Source: Marinobacter changyiensis (GTDB taxonomy: Bacteria; Pseudomonadota; Gammaproteobacteria; Pseudomonadales; Oleiphilaceae). Taken from it: 64,000 nucleotides of DNA. Positions 1 to 7,980 of the stretch are shown here, one piece after another. The translations under genes were made by a program, and so were the position numbers. Below the pieces are notes generated by a model. It searched no databases. It saw only the letters and a program-made list of their open reading frames with translations, and had not been told where the DNA came from. Numbering within the stretch: the first letter of the stretch is position 1; the number at the start of each line of letters is the position of its first letter. The stretch spans positions 186,001 through 250,000 of the forward strand of contig NZ_VZZZ01000001.1 in NCBI RefSeq assembly GCF_009193265.1. The letters run 5' to 3'.

Positions 1-61
1 AAAGTTGAATAAAATTACCGCGAAAGGGCAGGCCCCAGTAATAGAGTTCGTAGTCCTGCAT
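1..61 (-). CDS. Glutathione S-transferase family protein, N-terminus only
   Basis: Reading the minus strand from the ATG at 61 gives 20 residues containing YELYYWGLPFRGNF, which resembles the first beta strand and active-site loop of glutathione S-transferases. The gene runs off the left edge. A GGGAGAG ribosome-binding site lies just upstream of the ATG on the minus strand. Only the thioredoxin-fold start is visible, so substrate and subclass cannot be given. The call rests on the short N-terminal signature. Confidence 0.6.
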   Translation of the reverse strand, partial: MQDYELYYWGLPFRGNFIQL

Positions 62-325
62 TGTGACTCTCCCACACTGACAGTTGAGAAGATAACTGCT
101 GTGTGGAAGTGTAGCGCACAGGAAAAGACCTGATCCGAAAGCCAGGTCTATTCAACTCAATGCCGCTGGTTTACCAGCCTGGTTTCAAAAGCCGACAATG
201 TTAAGCCTGCAAAGAAGTTGATTGATCGGAGCAGTCGATATACAGGAAATAGAGACGAACCAGGGAAACAAGATTACGAGGGTATTGGCCTGGACGAACT
301 GGGCTACACCATTGAGGACTTTGAG

Positions 326-853
326 ATGAGTGACAATTACATGATCGAAGGCGGCATCAGCAATTCCGGTGGTCAGCTATTACAAACCCTGTTCGACACC
401 CTGCCCCAAACCGGCCGGGTGGAATGGATTGGTATCCGCCCCGCCCGTGGTGAAGCCATGGAAGCGCTCGATAGCGTAGCAGTCACACCCGGCAAAGGCC
501 TGGATGGTGACCGATTCAAAGGCCGCGAGACCAGCAAGCGGCAGGTGACCCTGATCCAGAAAGAGCACCTGCACGTCATCGCCTCCTGCTTGCACCGGGA
601 GTCCATCGCACCCGAGGTTTTCCGGCGCAACATTGTGGTGTCTGGCCTGAACCTGCTGGCCCTGAAAGGCAAAAGGTTCCGGATCGGAAATGTGGTGCTG
701 GAATACACAGGCCTTTGCCACCCCTGCAGCAAAATGGAGACGTCGCTCGGGCCCGGCGGTTACAACGCCATGCGCGGGCATGGGGGTATTACTACGCGGG
801 TGGTTGAAGCGGGTGACATTGCCCTTGGGGACAACGTTCAGGCCTGCCCATGA
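326..853 (+). CDS. MOSC domain protein (molybdenum cofactor sulfurase C-terminal type)
   Basis: A 175-aa protein with the MOSC pattern: an N-terminal VEWIGIRPARGE strand, GLDGDRFKG, QVTLIQKEHL, then NIVVSGLNLLALKGKRFRIG and a conserved cysteine in GLCHPCSKME. MOSC domains carry or transfer sulfur in molybdenum enzymes and related pathways; stand-alone bacterial members are mostly uncharacterised. I chose the ATG at 326 because GAGG lies 8 nt upstream; an in-frame TTG at 218 would add 36 poorly conserved residues, and ATG 341 is the alternative. The gene ends just before the left IS110 copy, whose target motif begins 17 nt downstream. Confidence 0.82.
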   Translation: MSDNYMIEGGISNSGGQLLQTLFDTLPQTGRVEWIGIRPARGEAMEALDSVAVTPGKGLDGDRFKGRETSKRQVTLIQKEHLHVIASCLHRESIAPEVFRRNIVVSGLNLLALKGKRFRIGNVVLEYTGLCHPCSKMETSLGPGGYNAMRGHGGITTRVVEAGDIALGDNVQACP

Positions 854-870
854 ATTGGCGAATTGGGAAC

Positions 871-881
871 AAATAAATCTG
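871..881 (+). repeat. Left half of dispersed motif, split by IS110 copy 1
   Basis: AAATAAATCTG matches the left half of the dispersed motif AATARRTCTGTCCCGGTTTTC. The right half (TCTCGGTTTTCC) resumes at 2354, after the insertion sequence. Confidence 0.7.
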
Positions 882-967
882 AAGATCATGTAGCCAGCCT
901 CCCATAGTCCGTCTTCGGGAGTAGGCTGGTAGTTGGCAAAACAAACCTGCCACTACAGGAGGCTGAC

Positions 968-1981
968 ATGAGTCTATTCTGCGCCATTGATCTTCATTCC
1001 AACAACAGCGTTGCCGTCATTATCGACGCTCAGGACAACGTCGTTTTCCAGCGACGTCTGCCAAACGATATTGAGGTGATCAAAGCGGCACTATGTCCTT
1101 TCCAGGCGGAGCTCCACGCCGTCGCGGTCGAATCGACCTTCAACTGGTACTGGCTGGTAGATGGCCTGCAGGCTGCCGGCTTTGAACTGATGCTGGTCAA
1201 TCCTCAGGCCGTACAGCAATACCAAGGGCTGAAGCACACCGATGATGTTTCAGACGCCCGTTGGTTAGCCAACCTGATGCGCCTGGGCATCTTGCCGACC
1301 GGTTACATCTACCCCTTTGAAGAACGCACGCTGCGAGACCTGTTGCGTAAACGGCTCCTGCTGGTTCGTGAGCGGGTCATGCATCTGATCAGTGCTCAAA
1401 GTCAGATCTGGCGGTCCACCAGTCAGCGGGTCGATAGCACCGAGCTCAAGCGAGCTCAACCTGAACTGCTGAAGGTCTTTGATCACCCCAATTTACGCAG
1501 GGCATTGCACTGCCATCTGGTGATGATCCGCACTCTGAACGAACAAATTCAGATGCTGGAACGACAGATCAGCCAGCAGATGCGCTTGAACAAGGCATTT
1601 CAGATGTTACTGACCGTCGATGGCGTCGGTCCTACTCTGGGTTTAACCATCGCCCTGGAAACCGGCGACATTACGCGCTTTCCCACCGTTGGACGCTATG
1701 CGTCCTACTGTCGCTGTGTGAACAGTCAGCGGCTGAGCAACGGCAAAGCCAAGGGGCAGAACAACACGCGTAACGGAAACAAATATTTGGGATGGGCGTT
1801 CGTTGAATTGGCCCACAGCATCATCCGGCACAACAAGACGGCGCACCGGTTCTACCAACGCAAACGAGCACAGCGCAATGGTGCCCTGGCAACCAAGGCT
1901 CTGGCCCATAAAATGGCCAGAGCCTGTTACTACGTGATGCGTGACCAGGTGCCTTTTGATCAAACCAAACTCTTTGCCTGA
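968..1981 (+). CDS. IS110-family DEDD transposase
   Basis: A 337-aa recombinase with the two IS110 halves. The N-terminal RuvC-like DEDD domain shows AIDLHSNN, AVESTFNWYW and DDVSDARWLANLM. The C-terminal Tnp_20 region has VDGVGPTLGLTIALE, then RYASYCRCVNSQ, whose serine is the probable second catalytic residue, and a basic tail. The length is normal for the family and the frame is intact, so the copy may be active. AGGAGG precedes the ATG. It differs from the copy at 14607-15620 by only a few residues, for example in the stretch AQDN versus PQDN. Confidence 0.95.
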   Translation: MSLFCAIDLHSNNSVAVIIDAQDNVVFQRRLPNDIEVIKAALCPFQAELHAVAVESTFNWYWLVDGLQAAGFELMLVNPQAVQQYQGLKHTDDVSDARWLANLMRLGILPTGYIYPFEERTLRDLLRKRLLLVRERVMHLISAQSQIWRSTSQRVDSTELKRAQPELLKVFDHPNLRRALHCHLVMIRTLNEQIQMLERQISQQMRLNKAFQMLLTVDGVGPTLGLTIALETGDITRFPTVGRYASYCRCVNSQRLSNGKAKGQNNTRNGNKYLGWAFVELAHSIIRHNKTAHRFYQRKRAQRNGALATKALAHKMARACYYVMRDQVPFDQTKLFA

Positions 1982-2353
1982 TGACGATTTGAGTGTGTGG
2001 AGCAACCCGGAAACCGGGATGGTTCAACCAGAAGTCTGAATGGGTCTCCACGCACTCTCCCGAGCACGCTAAGTGCCTGATGCGCCCTGGCCGTGAACCA
2101 CTCTGAGACTGGCACCGCGAGAGCGGCTAACCATCTATCTGTAACACTTGGACACGGTCAGGCACCGATGATTTTTTGGGGCGAAAGCCAGGGGATAGCT
2201 CGGTGAGCTATCCTTGATCCTGATGGGTGTCTGGTGCGGATCAGTCCGTAACCAAAGTTGAAATAGCGGGTGTGCATCTGAGGGAACCAAAACCCGCAAT
2301 AAAAAAGCGGTCAGGTCTTTTATTGTGCCTTGACTACGGCTGGCTAATGGGTG
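1982..2353 (+). ncRNA. Structured non-coding right end of IS110 copy 1, candidate bridge RNA
   Basis: This 372-nt stretch has no credible gene but several strong hairpins: CCCGG-AAA-CCGGG at 2006-2018, GGATAGCTC-GGT-GAGCTATCC near 2191-2212, and a GC-rich fold around 2115. IS110 elements are known to encode a bridge RNA in a non-coding end that pairs with target and donor DNA. Here AAACCGGGA (2011-2019) is complementary to the right half of the target motif, and AAGTCTG (2032-2038) is nearly identical to its left half. The RNA boundaries are not known, and the complementarity partly coincides with the small hairpin. Confidence 0.5.
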
Positions 2354-2450
2354 TCTCGGTTTTCCGTTTTCGTCGGACCAGTTCACGGAATGATGCCCTT
2401 ACCATAACTGAATGCGCGGCAGGAAAGTCGATGAGGCCAGTGTAACTGGC

Positions 2451-4208
2451 TCAGTTTCCCAGAACTTCCGGTAACGGCTCACCCACGGCCCCGGAGGGCG
2501 CTTTTGCGCCGATCAGGGATGACAGGGTCGGGGCAATGTCATACGGCGCTATTGGTCGACTGACGGTTTGGGCCTTCAGGCCGTATCCGGAAAAAATCAC
2601 CGGTACATGGGTGTCATAACGCCACGGGGAACCGTGAACCGACGCCACCTCCAGACCGTCAAAATCGTTGATAAAAACATTGGGCTTGAAGACCACGTAG
2701 ATGTCGCCCGACCGTTTCGGATGGAAGTTATTCAAGACGGCATCAATGACTGGCACTGTCGGGAACGCGCCCGACCGCAGGGCCGAGCTGGGTATCGCCA
2801 CGGCGACACCTTCAAACTGCATCAGCGTCTCTGCAAGAGTCTGTTCGATCTCCCCTTTATTCAGGCCTTTTTCGTCGATGATCTCATCGTTGAGATACAA
2901 GTAGGGTTGGAAGAACGCCTCTATGAGTTCCTCACCAATGCCAAACTCCTTCTTCAGGGCTTCAATGGCCGGCGTCTTGTCGAGCGCCTCGACATCGAAA
3001 TAGCTGGCAGTGGACACGCCAAGCTGATTGAGATGGCCAGGAACTTCGGGCTGCCCGTGGTCGGCCGAAAGCACCACCAAAGTGTTCTCAAGGCCCACGT
3101 GCTCATCAACGACGTTAAGCAGGTCCGCCAGGGTACGATCCAGGCGAGCCATATTGTCCTCGGTTTCCAGGCTGGAAGCGCCGAAAACGTGACCGACATA
3201 GTCGGTTGAGGAAAAGCTGACCGCAAGGAAATCCGGAATCTCGTCCTGCCCCAACCCCTCGGCTTTAATCAACGTGGTTGCAAAATCCAGGGTTAATTCG
3301 TCACCGGCCGGGCTGAGCGTCAGGCGGGTCGTCATGTACTTGTCGTCGGCCGCCCCCCAGGCGTGGGGGAAGGTACGCCCGAAACCCGGAAAATCGGTTT
3401 CGAAACCCTGATCGTCGGCACCACCAAACTGGTAAGCATCCGGCTTCAGGAGCAGCTCCCAGGCCTGGCCCGCGTATTTGCCAGCGGGCTTGCCCGCATT
3501 CCAGTCCGTCACCCATTGCGGGTACTCGTCATAATAATACGTGCTGGTAACAAACTCCCCGGTGGCCTTGGAGAACCAGAAGGCTTTCCCGGTCTGCCCA
3601 GCCAGGGTAACCGCACCTCGATCTTTCACGGAGACGCCGAAGATCTTCGACCGCCCATTGAAATAAATCGCCAATTCATCACTGAACGTTGACGTCAGTA
3701 TGGCGGTTGGTGATCGGCCATCCACCTTTGCTGCCTTCTGGGTCGGATCGATTTCAGTCTGTTTATCGACATCAGCACCGACTGTCAGCAACCGATAGCG
3801 TGCATCTTCGATGTTATAGATCAGACGTCCCAACTCACGGTCAAACCAGACATTTCCGATCATCCCGTGGCGTGCGGGTACGGTGCCAGTCGCCAAGGAT
3901 GTGTGGCCAACGACAGTCTCTGTGTTGGCGTGTCGATAGTTGGCGTTGGAATAGGTGATTCCGTTGTTCCAGAGGCGCTTGAAGCCATCGTCTCCCAGGA
4001 CTGACGCGTAACGCTCGGGCAGATCGGCGCGCAGTGCATCCACCGTGATTTGCAGAATCAGCTTTGGGTGGCCGCCACTTTCAGTTTCCGCAGCGCCTGC
4101 TGCGCCAGGGGCCAGACCGACCATCAGGACGGAAAACGCAGACGTGAGCGAGAGGCACGCCCAACTGTTCCGAAACTGCCTCAGGAAAGAGAAATAAAGC
4201 CTAATCAT
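2451..4208 (-). CDS. Alkaline phosphatase superfamily enzyme (PafA / type I phosphodiesterase-like), secreted
   Basis: A 585-aa protein. The start at 4208 is preceded by GAGG at 8 nt; an upstream TTG at 4247 is less likely. The N-terminus is basic followed by a hydrophobic stretch and AGAAETE, indicating export. Superfamily metal sites are visible: QITVDALRAD near the mature N-terminus, the nucleophile threonine region ETVVGHTSLATGTVPARHG, SFSSTDYVGH, LSADHGQPEVPGH and a C-terminal VHGSPWRYDTHVP. A threonine rather than serine nucleophile and the HGMIGNVWF block resemble PafA-type phosphatases. The likely role is periplasmic phosphate-ester hydrolysis; the substrate is not predictable. It stands alone between IS copy 1 and a dispersed motif. 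Confidence 0.85.
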   Translation of the reverse strand: MIRLYFSFLRQFRNSWACLSLTSAFSVLMVGLAPGAAGAAETESGGHPKLILQITVDALRADLPERYASVLGDDGFKRLWNNGITYSNANYRHANTETVVGHTSLATGTVPARHGMIGNVWFDRELGRLIYNIEDARYRLLTVGADVDKQTEIDPTQKAAKVDGRSPTAILTSTFSDELAIYFNGRSKIFGVSVKDRGAVTLAGQTGKAFWFSKATGEFVTSTYYYDEYPQWVTDWNAGKPAGKYAGQAWELLLKPDAYQFGGADDQGFETDFPGFGRTFPHAWGAADDKYMTTRLTLSPAGDELTLDFATTLIKAEGLGQDEIPDFLAVSFSSTDYVGHVFGASSLETEDNMARLDRTLADLLNVVDEHVGLENTLVVLSADHGQPEVPGHLNQLGVSTASYFDVEALDKTPAIEALKKEFGIGEELIEAFFQPYLYLNDEIIDEKGLNKGEIEQTLAETLMQFEGVAVAIPSSALRSGAFPTVPVIDAVLNNFHPKRSGDIYVVFKPNVFINDFDGLEVASVHGSPWRYDTHVPVIFSGYGLKAQTVSRPIAPYDIAPTLSSLIGAKAPSGAVGEPLPEVLGN

Positions 4209-4343
4209 GGGAGCGCCCTCATTTGGTTGAATGTCCTTATTAACCAAACAATCACCACCACGGCTCCGCGTTGCTACAGAGTCACTGCCCAGATTGTGTC
4301 ATTTTTGTATAACACAGCCCCGGTTTTTTTCAAGCTGACAGGG

Positions 4344-4365
4344 AAAAAATATGTCCCGGTTTTCC
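4344..4365 (+). repeat. Dispersed motif copy (ATGTCCCGGTTTTCCC)
   Basis: It contains TGTCCCGGTTTTC like the other copies, here preceded by GGGAAAAAAT so that GGGAAAA and TTTTCCC form a small inverted repeat. It lies between the phosphatase and haem-protein genes. Confidence 0.7.
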
Positions 4366-4537
4366 CTGGCATCAGTCAGCCCAAAACCATGCGCCATCAC
4401 GACACACGGCAAACTTCTACTGTCGGCATTTTGCGTGTAAAGAACACCGCGACAGGTTGTACCGTGGCTCGGAAATTCCAGGGGGAGTTTCGATCATTGT
4501 TTGGCTCACATGCTTGAAGGTCGAGAGTCTCAGGATA

Positions 4538-4580
4538 GCGCGTGGCCATGCAGGTAAGCGTTGCTACGGTGAAACAAGTC
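4538..4580. repeat. Second repeat family, copy A
   Basis: GCGCGTGGCCATGC, then GTAAGCGTTGCTAC, then GTGAAACAAG recur with few changes at 7291-7332. The unit is about 42 nt and non-coding in context. The origin is unknown. Confidence 0.65.
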
Positions 4581-4698
4581 GAGTTTGGCCGGTTTCCCAA
4601 ACAGGTATCGTAGTCTATGTTTTGGGTATGGACGAGCGTTTCCAGGGCAGGTTAAAAGTCCCGCTGTCGAAGCCCACCTATCCTGCCGAGGATGCACC

Positions 4699-6024
4699 AT
4701 GTTGCAGACTTCACTGAGATACCTCACCGTGGTTGCCTTTGCCGCTAATTTTATTGCTGTTTCCGCTCTGGCTAACGCCACAACACCAATCGACTGGGCA
4801 TCGGTTCCGGTTGAAGAGGTTACCCTGTTCTATCCCGGACAATCGAGCTTCCAGTGGTTACATAGCCCGGACCATCCCGGTGCGCGTAAGGTGGGACGCG
4901 GCACCGCCTGCAAGGACTGCCACCGTGACTCGGAACGAAGCATGGGTAACGATATTGTCTCGGGTGGCCACCTGGAACCCAATCCGATCGATGGCAAGAA
5001 AGGGTCACTACAATTGGCTGTCCAGGCTGCTCACGACGAGGAAAACCTGTATCTCCGGTTCCGCTGGAAGACCCAAGCGGAACGGCCCGGCGTGATGCAC
5101 GACTACATGCGCTACGATGGGCAGGCGTGGGCATTCTACGGCGGCCCCCGATCGGCAAAGCGCGTGCGTCAGGGAGAGGAGCCGCCCCTCTACGAAGACC
5201 GACTTGCGATCATGATCGACGATGGCGATGTACAACGTTTTGCCGAGCAGGGGTGCTGGCTCAGTTGCCACACCGGCATGCGGGACATGCCGGGCGAACC
5301 TACCTCAGAAGCGGTCCGCTCTCACCCGTATCTGGGCGAAGGTGGCCTGGGCCGCAATGACGTGCGCAAGTACCTTCCCGCCTCCCGTACCGACACATCC
5401 ACGAGCTGGGACAAGGTTAAATCCCCCGAAGCTCTGGCGAAACTCAAGGAAGAGGGCGTTTTTCTGGATCTGATGCAGTGGCGTGCGGCCCGGAGCAACC
5501 CGGTCGACATGGCAGACGACGGCTTTGTACTCGGATACCGCCTTTTCGACGAAGGGAACAACCCATTCTCCTGGAACGTCGATCGCGACTCCATGACCCC
5601 CAAATTTATGTTCGATCCCAAGAAAGTTGGCCGGAAATCCCTCACCGTGTCGGATATAGAGACTGGCCCGGAACCTGCGGCCCTGATCCGCGAAGATAAC
5701 TCGGTTCCCTATGACCCCGACGCCGGGTGGAAAGAAGGCGACGTGCTTCCAGGCCGACTGCTGAGTCGCGTAGACGCCCGAGGGTCGGCGGCGGACAACA
5801 CCAGGGTTACCGGCAAGTGGGAAGATGGGAGCTGGACTGTGACCTGGATCAGACCTCTCGACACCGGCCATGACGACGACATCACCCTGAAGCGCGGTAA
5901 CACCTATACCTTCGGCTTTGCCGTGCATGACGACAATGTCACGACGCGTTTCCACTTTGTGTCATTCCCGGTTGTCGTCGGGATAGGCCGAGGCGGAGAT
6001 ATTACAGCTGTCCCTCTGGATTAA
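4699..6024 (+). CDS. Exported ethylbenzene-dehydrogenase-related haem-binding protein with a CxxCH motif
   Basis: 441 aa. The ATG at 4699 follows GAGG at 7 nt and starts a signal peptide (LRYLTVVAFAANFIAVSALANA). A c-type haem site CKDCH lies about 60 residues in, and GCWLSCH later suggests a second, atypical attachment or ligand site. The segment DEENLYLRFRWKTQ and the following YEDRLAIMIDDGD match the haem-binding domain shared by ethylbenzene dehydrogenase gamma subunits and related cytochromes (EB_dh). It is probably a periplasmic electron carrier. No catalytic partner subunits are adjacent, so its redox partner is unknown. The gene is alone in its module. Confidence 0.75.
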   Translation: MLQTSLRYLTVVAFAANFIAVSALANATTPIDWASVPVEEVTLFYPGQSSFQWLHSPDHPGARKVGRGTACKDCHRDSERSMGNDIVSGGHLEPNPIDGKKGSLQLAVQAAHDEENLYLRFRWKTQAERPGVMHDYMRYDGQAWAFYGGPRSAKRVRQGEEPPLYEDRLAIMIDDGDVQRFAEQGCWLSCHTGMRDMPGEPTSEAVRSHPYLGEGGLGRNDVRKYLPASRTDTSTSWDKVKSPEALAKLKEEGVFLDLMQWRAARSNPVDMADDGFVLGYRLFDEGNNPFSWNVDRDSMTPKFMFDPKKVGRKSLTVSDIETGPEPAALIREDNSVPYDPDAGWKEGDVLPGRLLSRVDARGSAADNTRVTGKWEDGSWTVTWIRPLDTGHDDDITLKRGNTYTFGFAVHDDNVTTRFHFVSFPVVVGIGRGGDITAVPLD

Positions 6025-6178
6025 CCGTCGGCACCAGCAAGACGTTCACGCCCCGCCCGGTCATGGCCTCGGCGACCTGCTGCGCATCCGGTGGAACCTG
6101 GACGTTCTTGTGGTACGGCCAGATGTCGAACATGCCATAGTCGGCACAGGGAGCTTCGCGCTGAAAGGTAAAGACCAT
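6002..6178 (-). CDS. Small ORF of unknown function, possible gene fragment
   Basis: A 58-codon minus-strand ORF beginning MVFTFQREAPCADYGMFDIW, with ordinary coding-like composition, overlapping the 3' end of the convergent haem-protein gene by 23 nt. No Shine-Dalgarno sequence is visible before the ATG, and I recognise no family. It could be the relic of a longer gene lost during module insertion. It is reported because its composition is more protein-like than the other frames here. Confidence 0.3.
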   Translation of the reverse strand: MVFTFQREAPCADYGMFDIWPYHKNVQVPPDAQQVAEAMTGRGVNVLLVPTVNPEGQL

Positions 6179-6218
6179 GTAACGACTTAACGAATGAGGT
6201 CATCACTCACAAGCATCA

Positions 6219-7178
6219 TCATCCTGGCCCGGGTATGTTTTTCAGAAGCTCGGCATTTGTGGGGTACTTCTCAAGCAGCTCAACCAGCTTTTTGGTGCCC
6301 TCTAGCGGTTTGAGACCGCCAAGCGCCCGGCGCAATGCTGTTATTTTGCCTAAATCTTTTGGATCCAACAGCAGCTCTTCACGGCGCGTACTGCTTTTCG
6401 AAATATCCAGCGCGGGAAAGATTCGCTGATTCGCAACGTCTCTCGATAAAACCAGCTCCATGTTCCCTGTGCCCTTAAATTCCTCAAAGATAACCTGGTC
6501 CATCCGGCTGCCGGTATCCACCAAAACAGTCGCCAAAATGGTCAGCGAGCCGCCATTCTCAATGTTTCGTGCAGCGCCAAACAACCTCCGCGGGATCTCC
6601 ATCGCTCGAGCATCCACCCCGCCAGACATCGTACGACCGCTGCTCTTTCGCTCCGCATTATGCACCCGCGAAAGCCTGGTGAGAGAGTCAATCACAATCA
6701 TGACGTTGTGACCCTCGCCAGCTTGTTGGCGGGCGATATCAAGAAGCTCATCGGCAACGCGAACGTGATGGGCATAGCTTTCATCCGAAGACGAAGCGTG
6801 TACCTCGGCCGGGACGCTACGCCTGAAATCAGTGACCTCTTCGGGTCGCTCATCTACCAATAACGCGTAAAGTTTGATCTCCGGATACGCCTTTCCCACC
6901 GCCTGGCAGATATGTTTTAAAATCGTCGATTTTCCAGACCCCGGCGGTGCAACGATCAAACCTCGCTGCCCCATGCCAATCGGCGTGATCAAATCCATCG
7001 CGCGCACCGTGAGTTCTTCTGAACCCAACTCCAAGCGAATCCCCGGCGCTGGATTGATAGCCACAGCATTTAAAAAACGTTTTTGTGGATCGGCCTCAAA
7101 CACTGCTTCGACTTCCTCAGCCACTGGTTTAGCGTCTTTATTTCGTTTTCCGGTTAAACCTAATGTCTTTCTCGTCAT
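6219..7178 (-). CDS. Short Rho-like ATPase lacking the N-terminal RNA-binding domain
   Basis: 319 aa from the ATG at 7178; an in-frame TTG at 7235 would add 19 residues. It aligns with the ATPase half of transcription terminator Rho: Walker [22 protein letters not shown], Walker [14 protein letters not shown], the secondary-site [13 protein letters not shown] loop, and [20 protein letters not shown]. The first 100 or so residues of housekeeping Rho (about 420 aa), which hold the helical bundle and cold-shock-like primary RNA-binding domain, are absent. The hexamer and translocation residues look intact. This suggests an accessory paralogue acting with altered RNA specificity or as a modulator of host Rho. 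It is the only gene in its module and is not the housekeeping rho. Confidence 0.85.
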   Translation of the reverse strand: MTRKTLGLTGKRNKDAKPVAEEVEAVFEADPQKRFLNAVAINPAPGIRLELGSEELTVRAMDLITPIGMGQRGLIVAPPGSGKSTILKHICQAVGKAYPEIKLYALLVDERPEEVTDFRRSVPAEVHASSSDESYAHHVRVADELLDIARQQAGEGHNVMIVIDSLTRLSRVHNAERKSSGRTMSGGVDARAMEIPRRLFGAARNIENGGSLTILATVLVDTGSRMDQVIFEEFKGTGNMELVLSRDVANQRIFPALDISKSSTRREELLLDPKDLGKITALRRALGGLKPLEGTKKLVELLEKYPTNAELLKNIPGPG

Positions 7179-7290
7179 GGTTGTTTGATAGCTCTTGTTT
7201 GATAGATATTTTTCGAAATGGGCTGATAACGTCAAAAAAACAGAAGCCCTAACGGATTGCTGACCGCCATTTTCGACAAAGACAGCCCAT

Positions 7291-7332
7291 GCGCGTGGCC
7301 ATGCTGATAAGCGTTGCTACAGTGAAACAAGC
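7291..7332. repeat. Second repeat family, copy B
   Basis: GCGCGTGGCCATGC, GATAAGCGTTGCTAC and GTGAAACAAG recur with small changes relative to 4538-4580. A short partial echo (GTAGTGAAACAAG) appears near 7514. Confidence 0.65.
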
Positions 7333-7464
7333 CACCCCACTTTCCATCTTGGCCAGACGCATGCATACATGCAACGCTCGTTAGGATTTCCCAATGCCCA
7401 CTTACACTGTCACGGTCGCGAATCTTTCCCTGCCGCTGCAACAGAAATCTCAGATAGCGGACAG

Positions 7465-7488
7465 AAAATAGATCTGTCCCGGTTTTCC
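7465..7488 (+). repeat. Dispersed motif copy, closest to consensus
   Basis: AATAGATCTGTCCCGGTTTT is an uninterrupted version of the site into which IS copy 2 inserted (its left flank is AATAGATCTG). It lies between the Rho paralogue and the next gene. Confidence 0.8.
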
Positions 7489-7535
7489 TGTTGCCCTGTT
7501 CATCACGGACGCTGTAGTGAAACAAGTTTCGAAGA

Positions 7536-7898
7536 CTATTTTGGTGCCTTGTAATAAGCTTCCCCCAGCCTTCTGACGCCTACGTCTTCCAAATCATTAA
7601 CGACTTGCCAGCGCGAGATGCCCTGCTCTCGCAACCATATTTCCAGCCGGTCCAGATTACTCCATTCACGACCCTGGTCACGCGTATTGTGCACGCGCGC
7701 CCAAAGTCCATCGACCAGTAAGGCCACCGCCCAGACATAGGGATGCTTGTCCGGATTGCCGAAACCGCCGCTCTGGTACTCGCGTTCAATACGGTAAACC
7801 GTGGCGGTGTTCTGGATGCGCCACACACTGAAAAGGTCAGCAATATCGGTCGACTTTACGCGTTGCTGTACCGGGCTCTCGAAATCAATATGGGTCAT
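7536..7898 (-). CDS. Hypothetical protein, 120 aa
   Basis: It begins MTHIDFESPVQQRVKSTDIA and ends GEAYYKAPK. It has no signal peptide or membrane segment and is moderately charged, with the tryptophan-rich phrases DGLWARVHNTRD and REWSNLDRLEIWLREQ. The ATG at 7898 has AAGGAG about 12 nt upstream; earlier in-frame starts (7940, 7991) would run into the divergent gene. I recognise no family. It is divergently oriented from the C45-type hydrolase and probably shares its promoter region. Confidence 0.65.
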   Translation of the reverse strand: MTHIDFESPVQQRVKSTDIADLFSVWRIQNTATVYRIEREYQSGGFGNPDKHPYVWAVALLVDGLWARVHNTRDQGREWSNLDRLEIWLREQGISRWQVVNDLEDVGVRRLGEAYYKAPK

Positions 7899-7980
7899 AG
7901 TGTTGACAGGCTCCTTATAATTGACCACAGTATGAATCATAGTGACAGGCAACCTGTTACGCAATTGCCAGGAGAAAGAA

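Larger units (their letters stand above)
882..2353 (+). mobile_element. IS110-family (IS1111-like) insertion sequence, copy 1
   Basis: About 1472 bp. It has an 86-bp leader, a 337-codon transposase and a long (about 370 bp) structured non-coding right end. The ends were set by aligning with the inverted second copy at 14234-15706: identity starts at AAGATCATGTAGCC and stops at CTAATGGGTG. Both copies are flanked by the same half-motifs, ATCTG on the left and TC(C/T)CGGTT on the right. No terminal inverted repeats or obvious target duplication are visible, as expected for IS110. A long 3' non-coding end is typical of the IS1111 subgroup. Confidence 0.88.
4209..4698. other. Intergenic stretch with two repeat families
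   Basis: 490 nt between two divergent genes. It holds a dispersed motif at 4344-4365, a degenerate copy near 4318 (AGCCCCGGTTTTT), and one copy of a second, about 43-nt repeat at 4538-4580. No small ORF here has a convincing start and codon pattern. The remainder is presumably the promoters of the two flanking genes. Confidence 0.6.

Noticed and set aside
4538-7332. Repeats considered as integron attC sites
   Set aside because: No paired R-box/L-box core (GTTRRRY with its complement) or integrase; sequence matches between the two copies but not the attC architecture.
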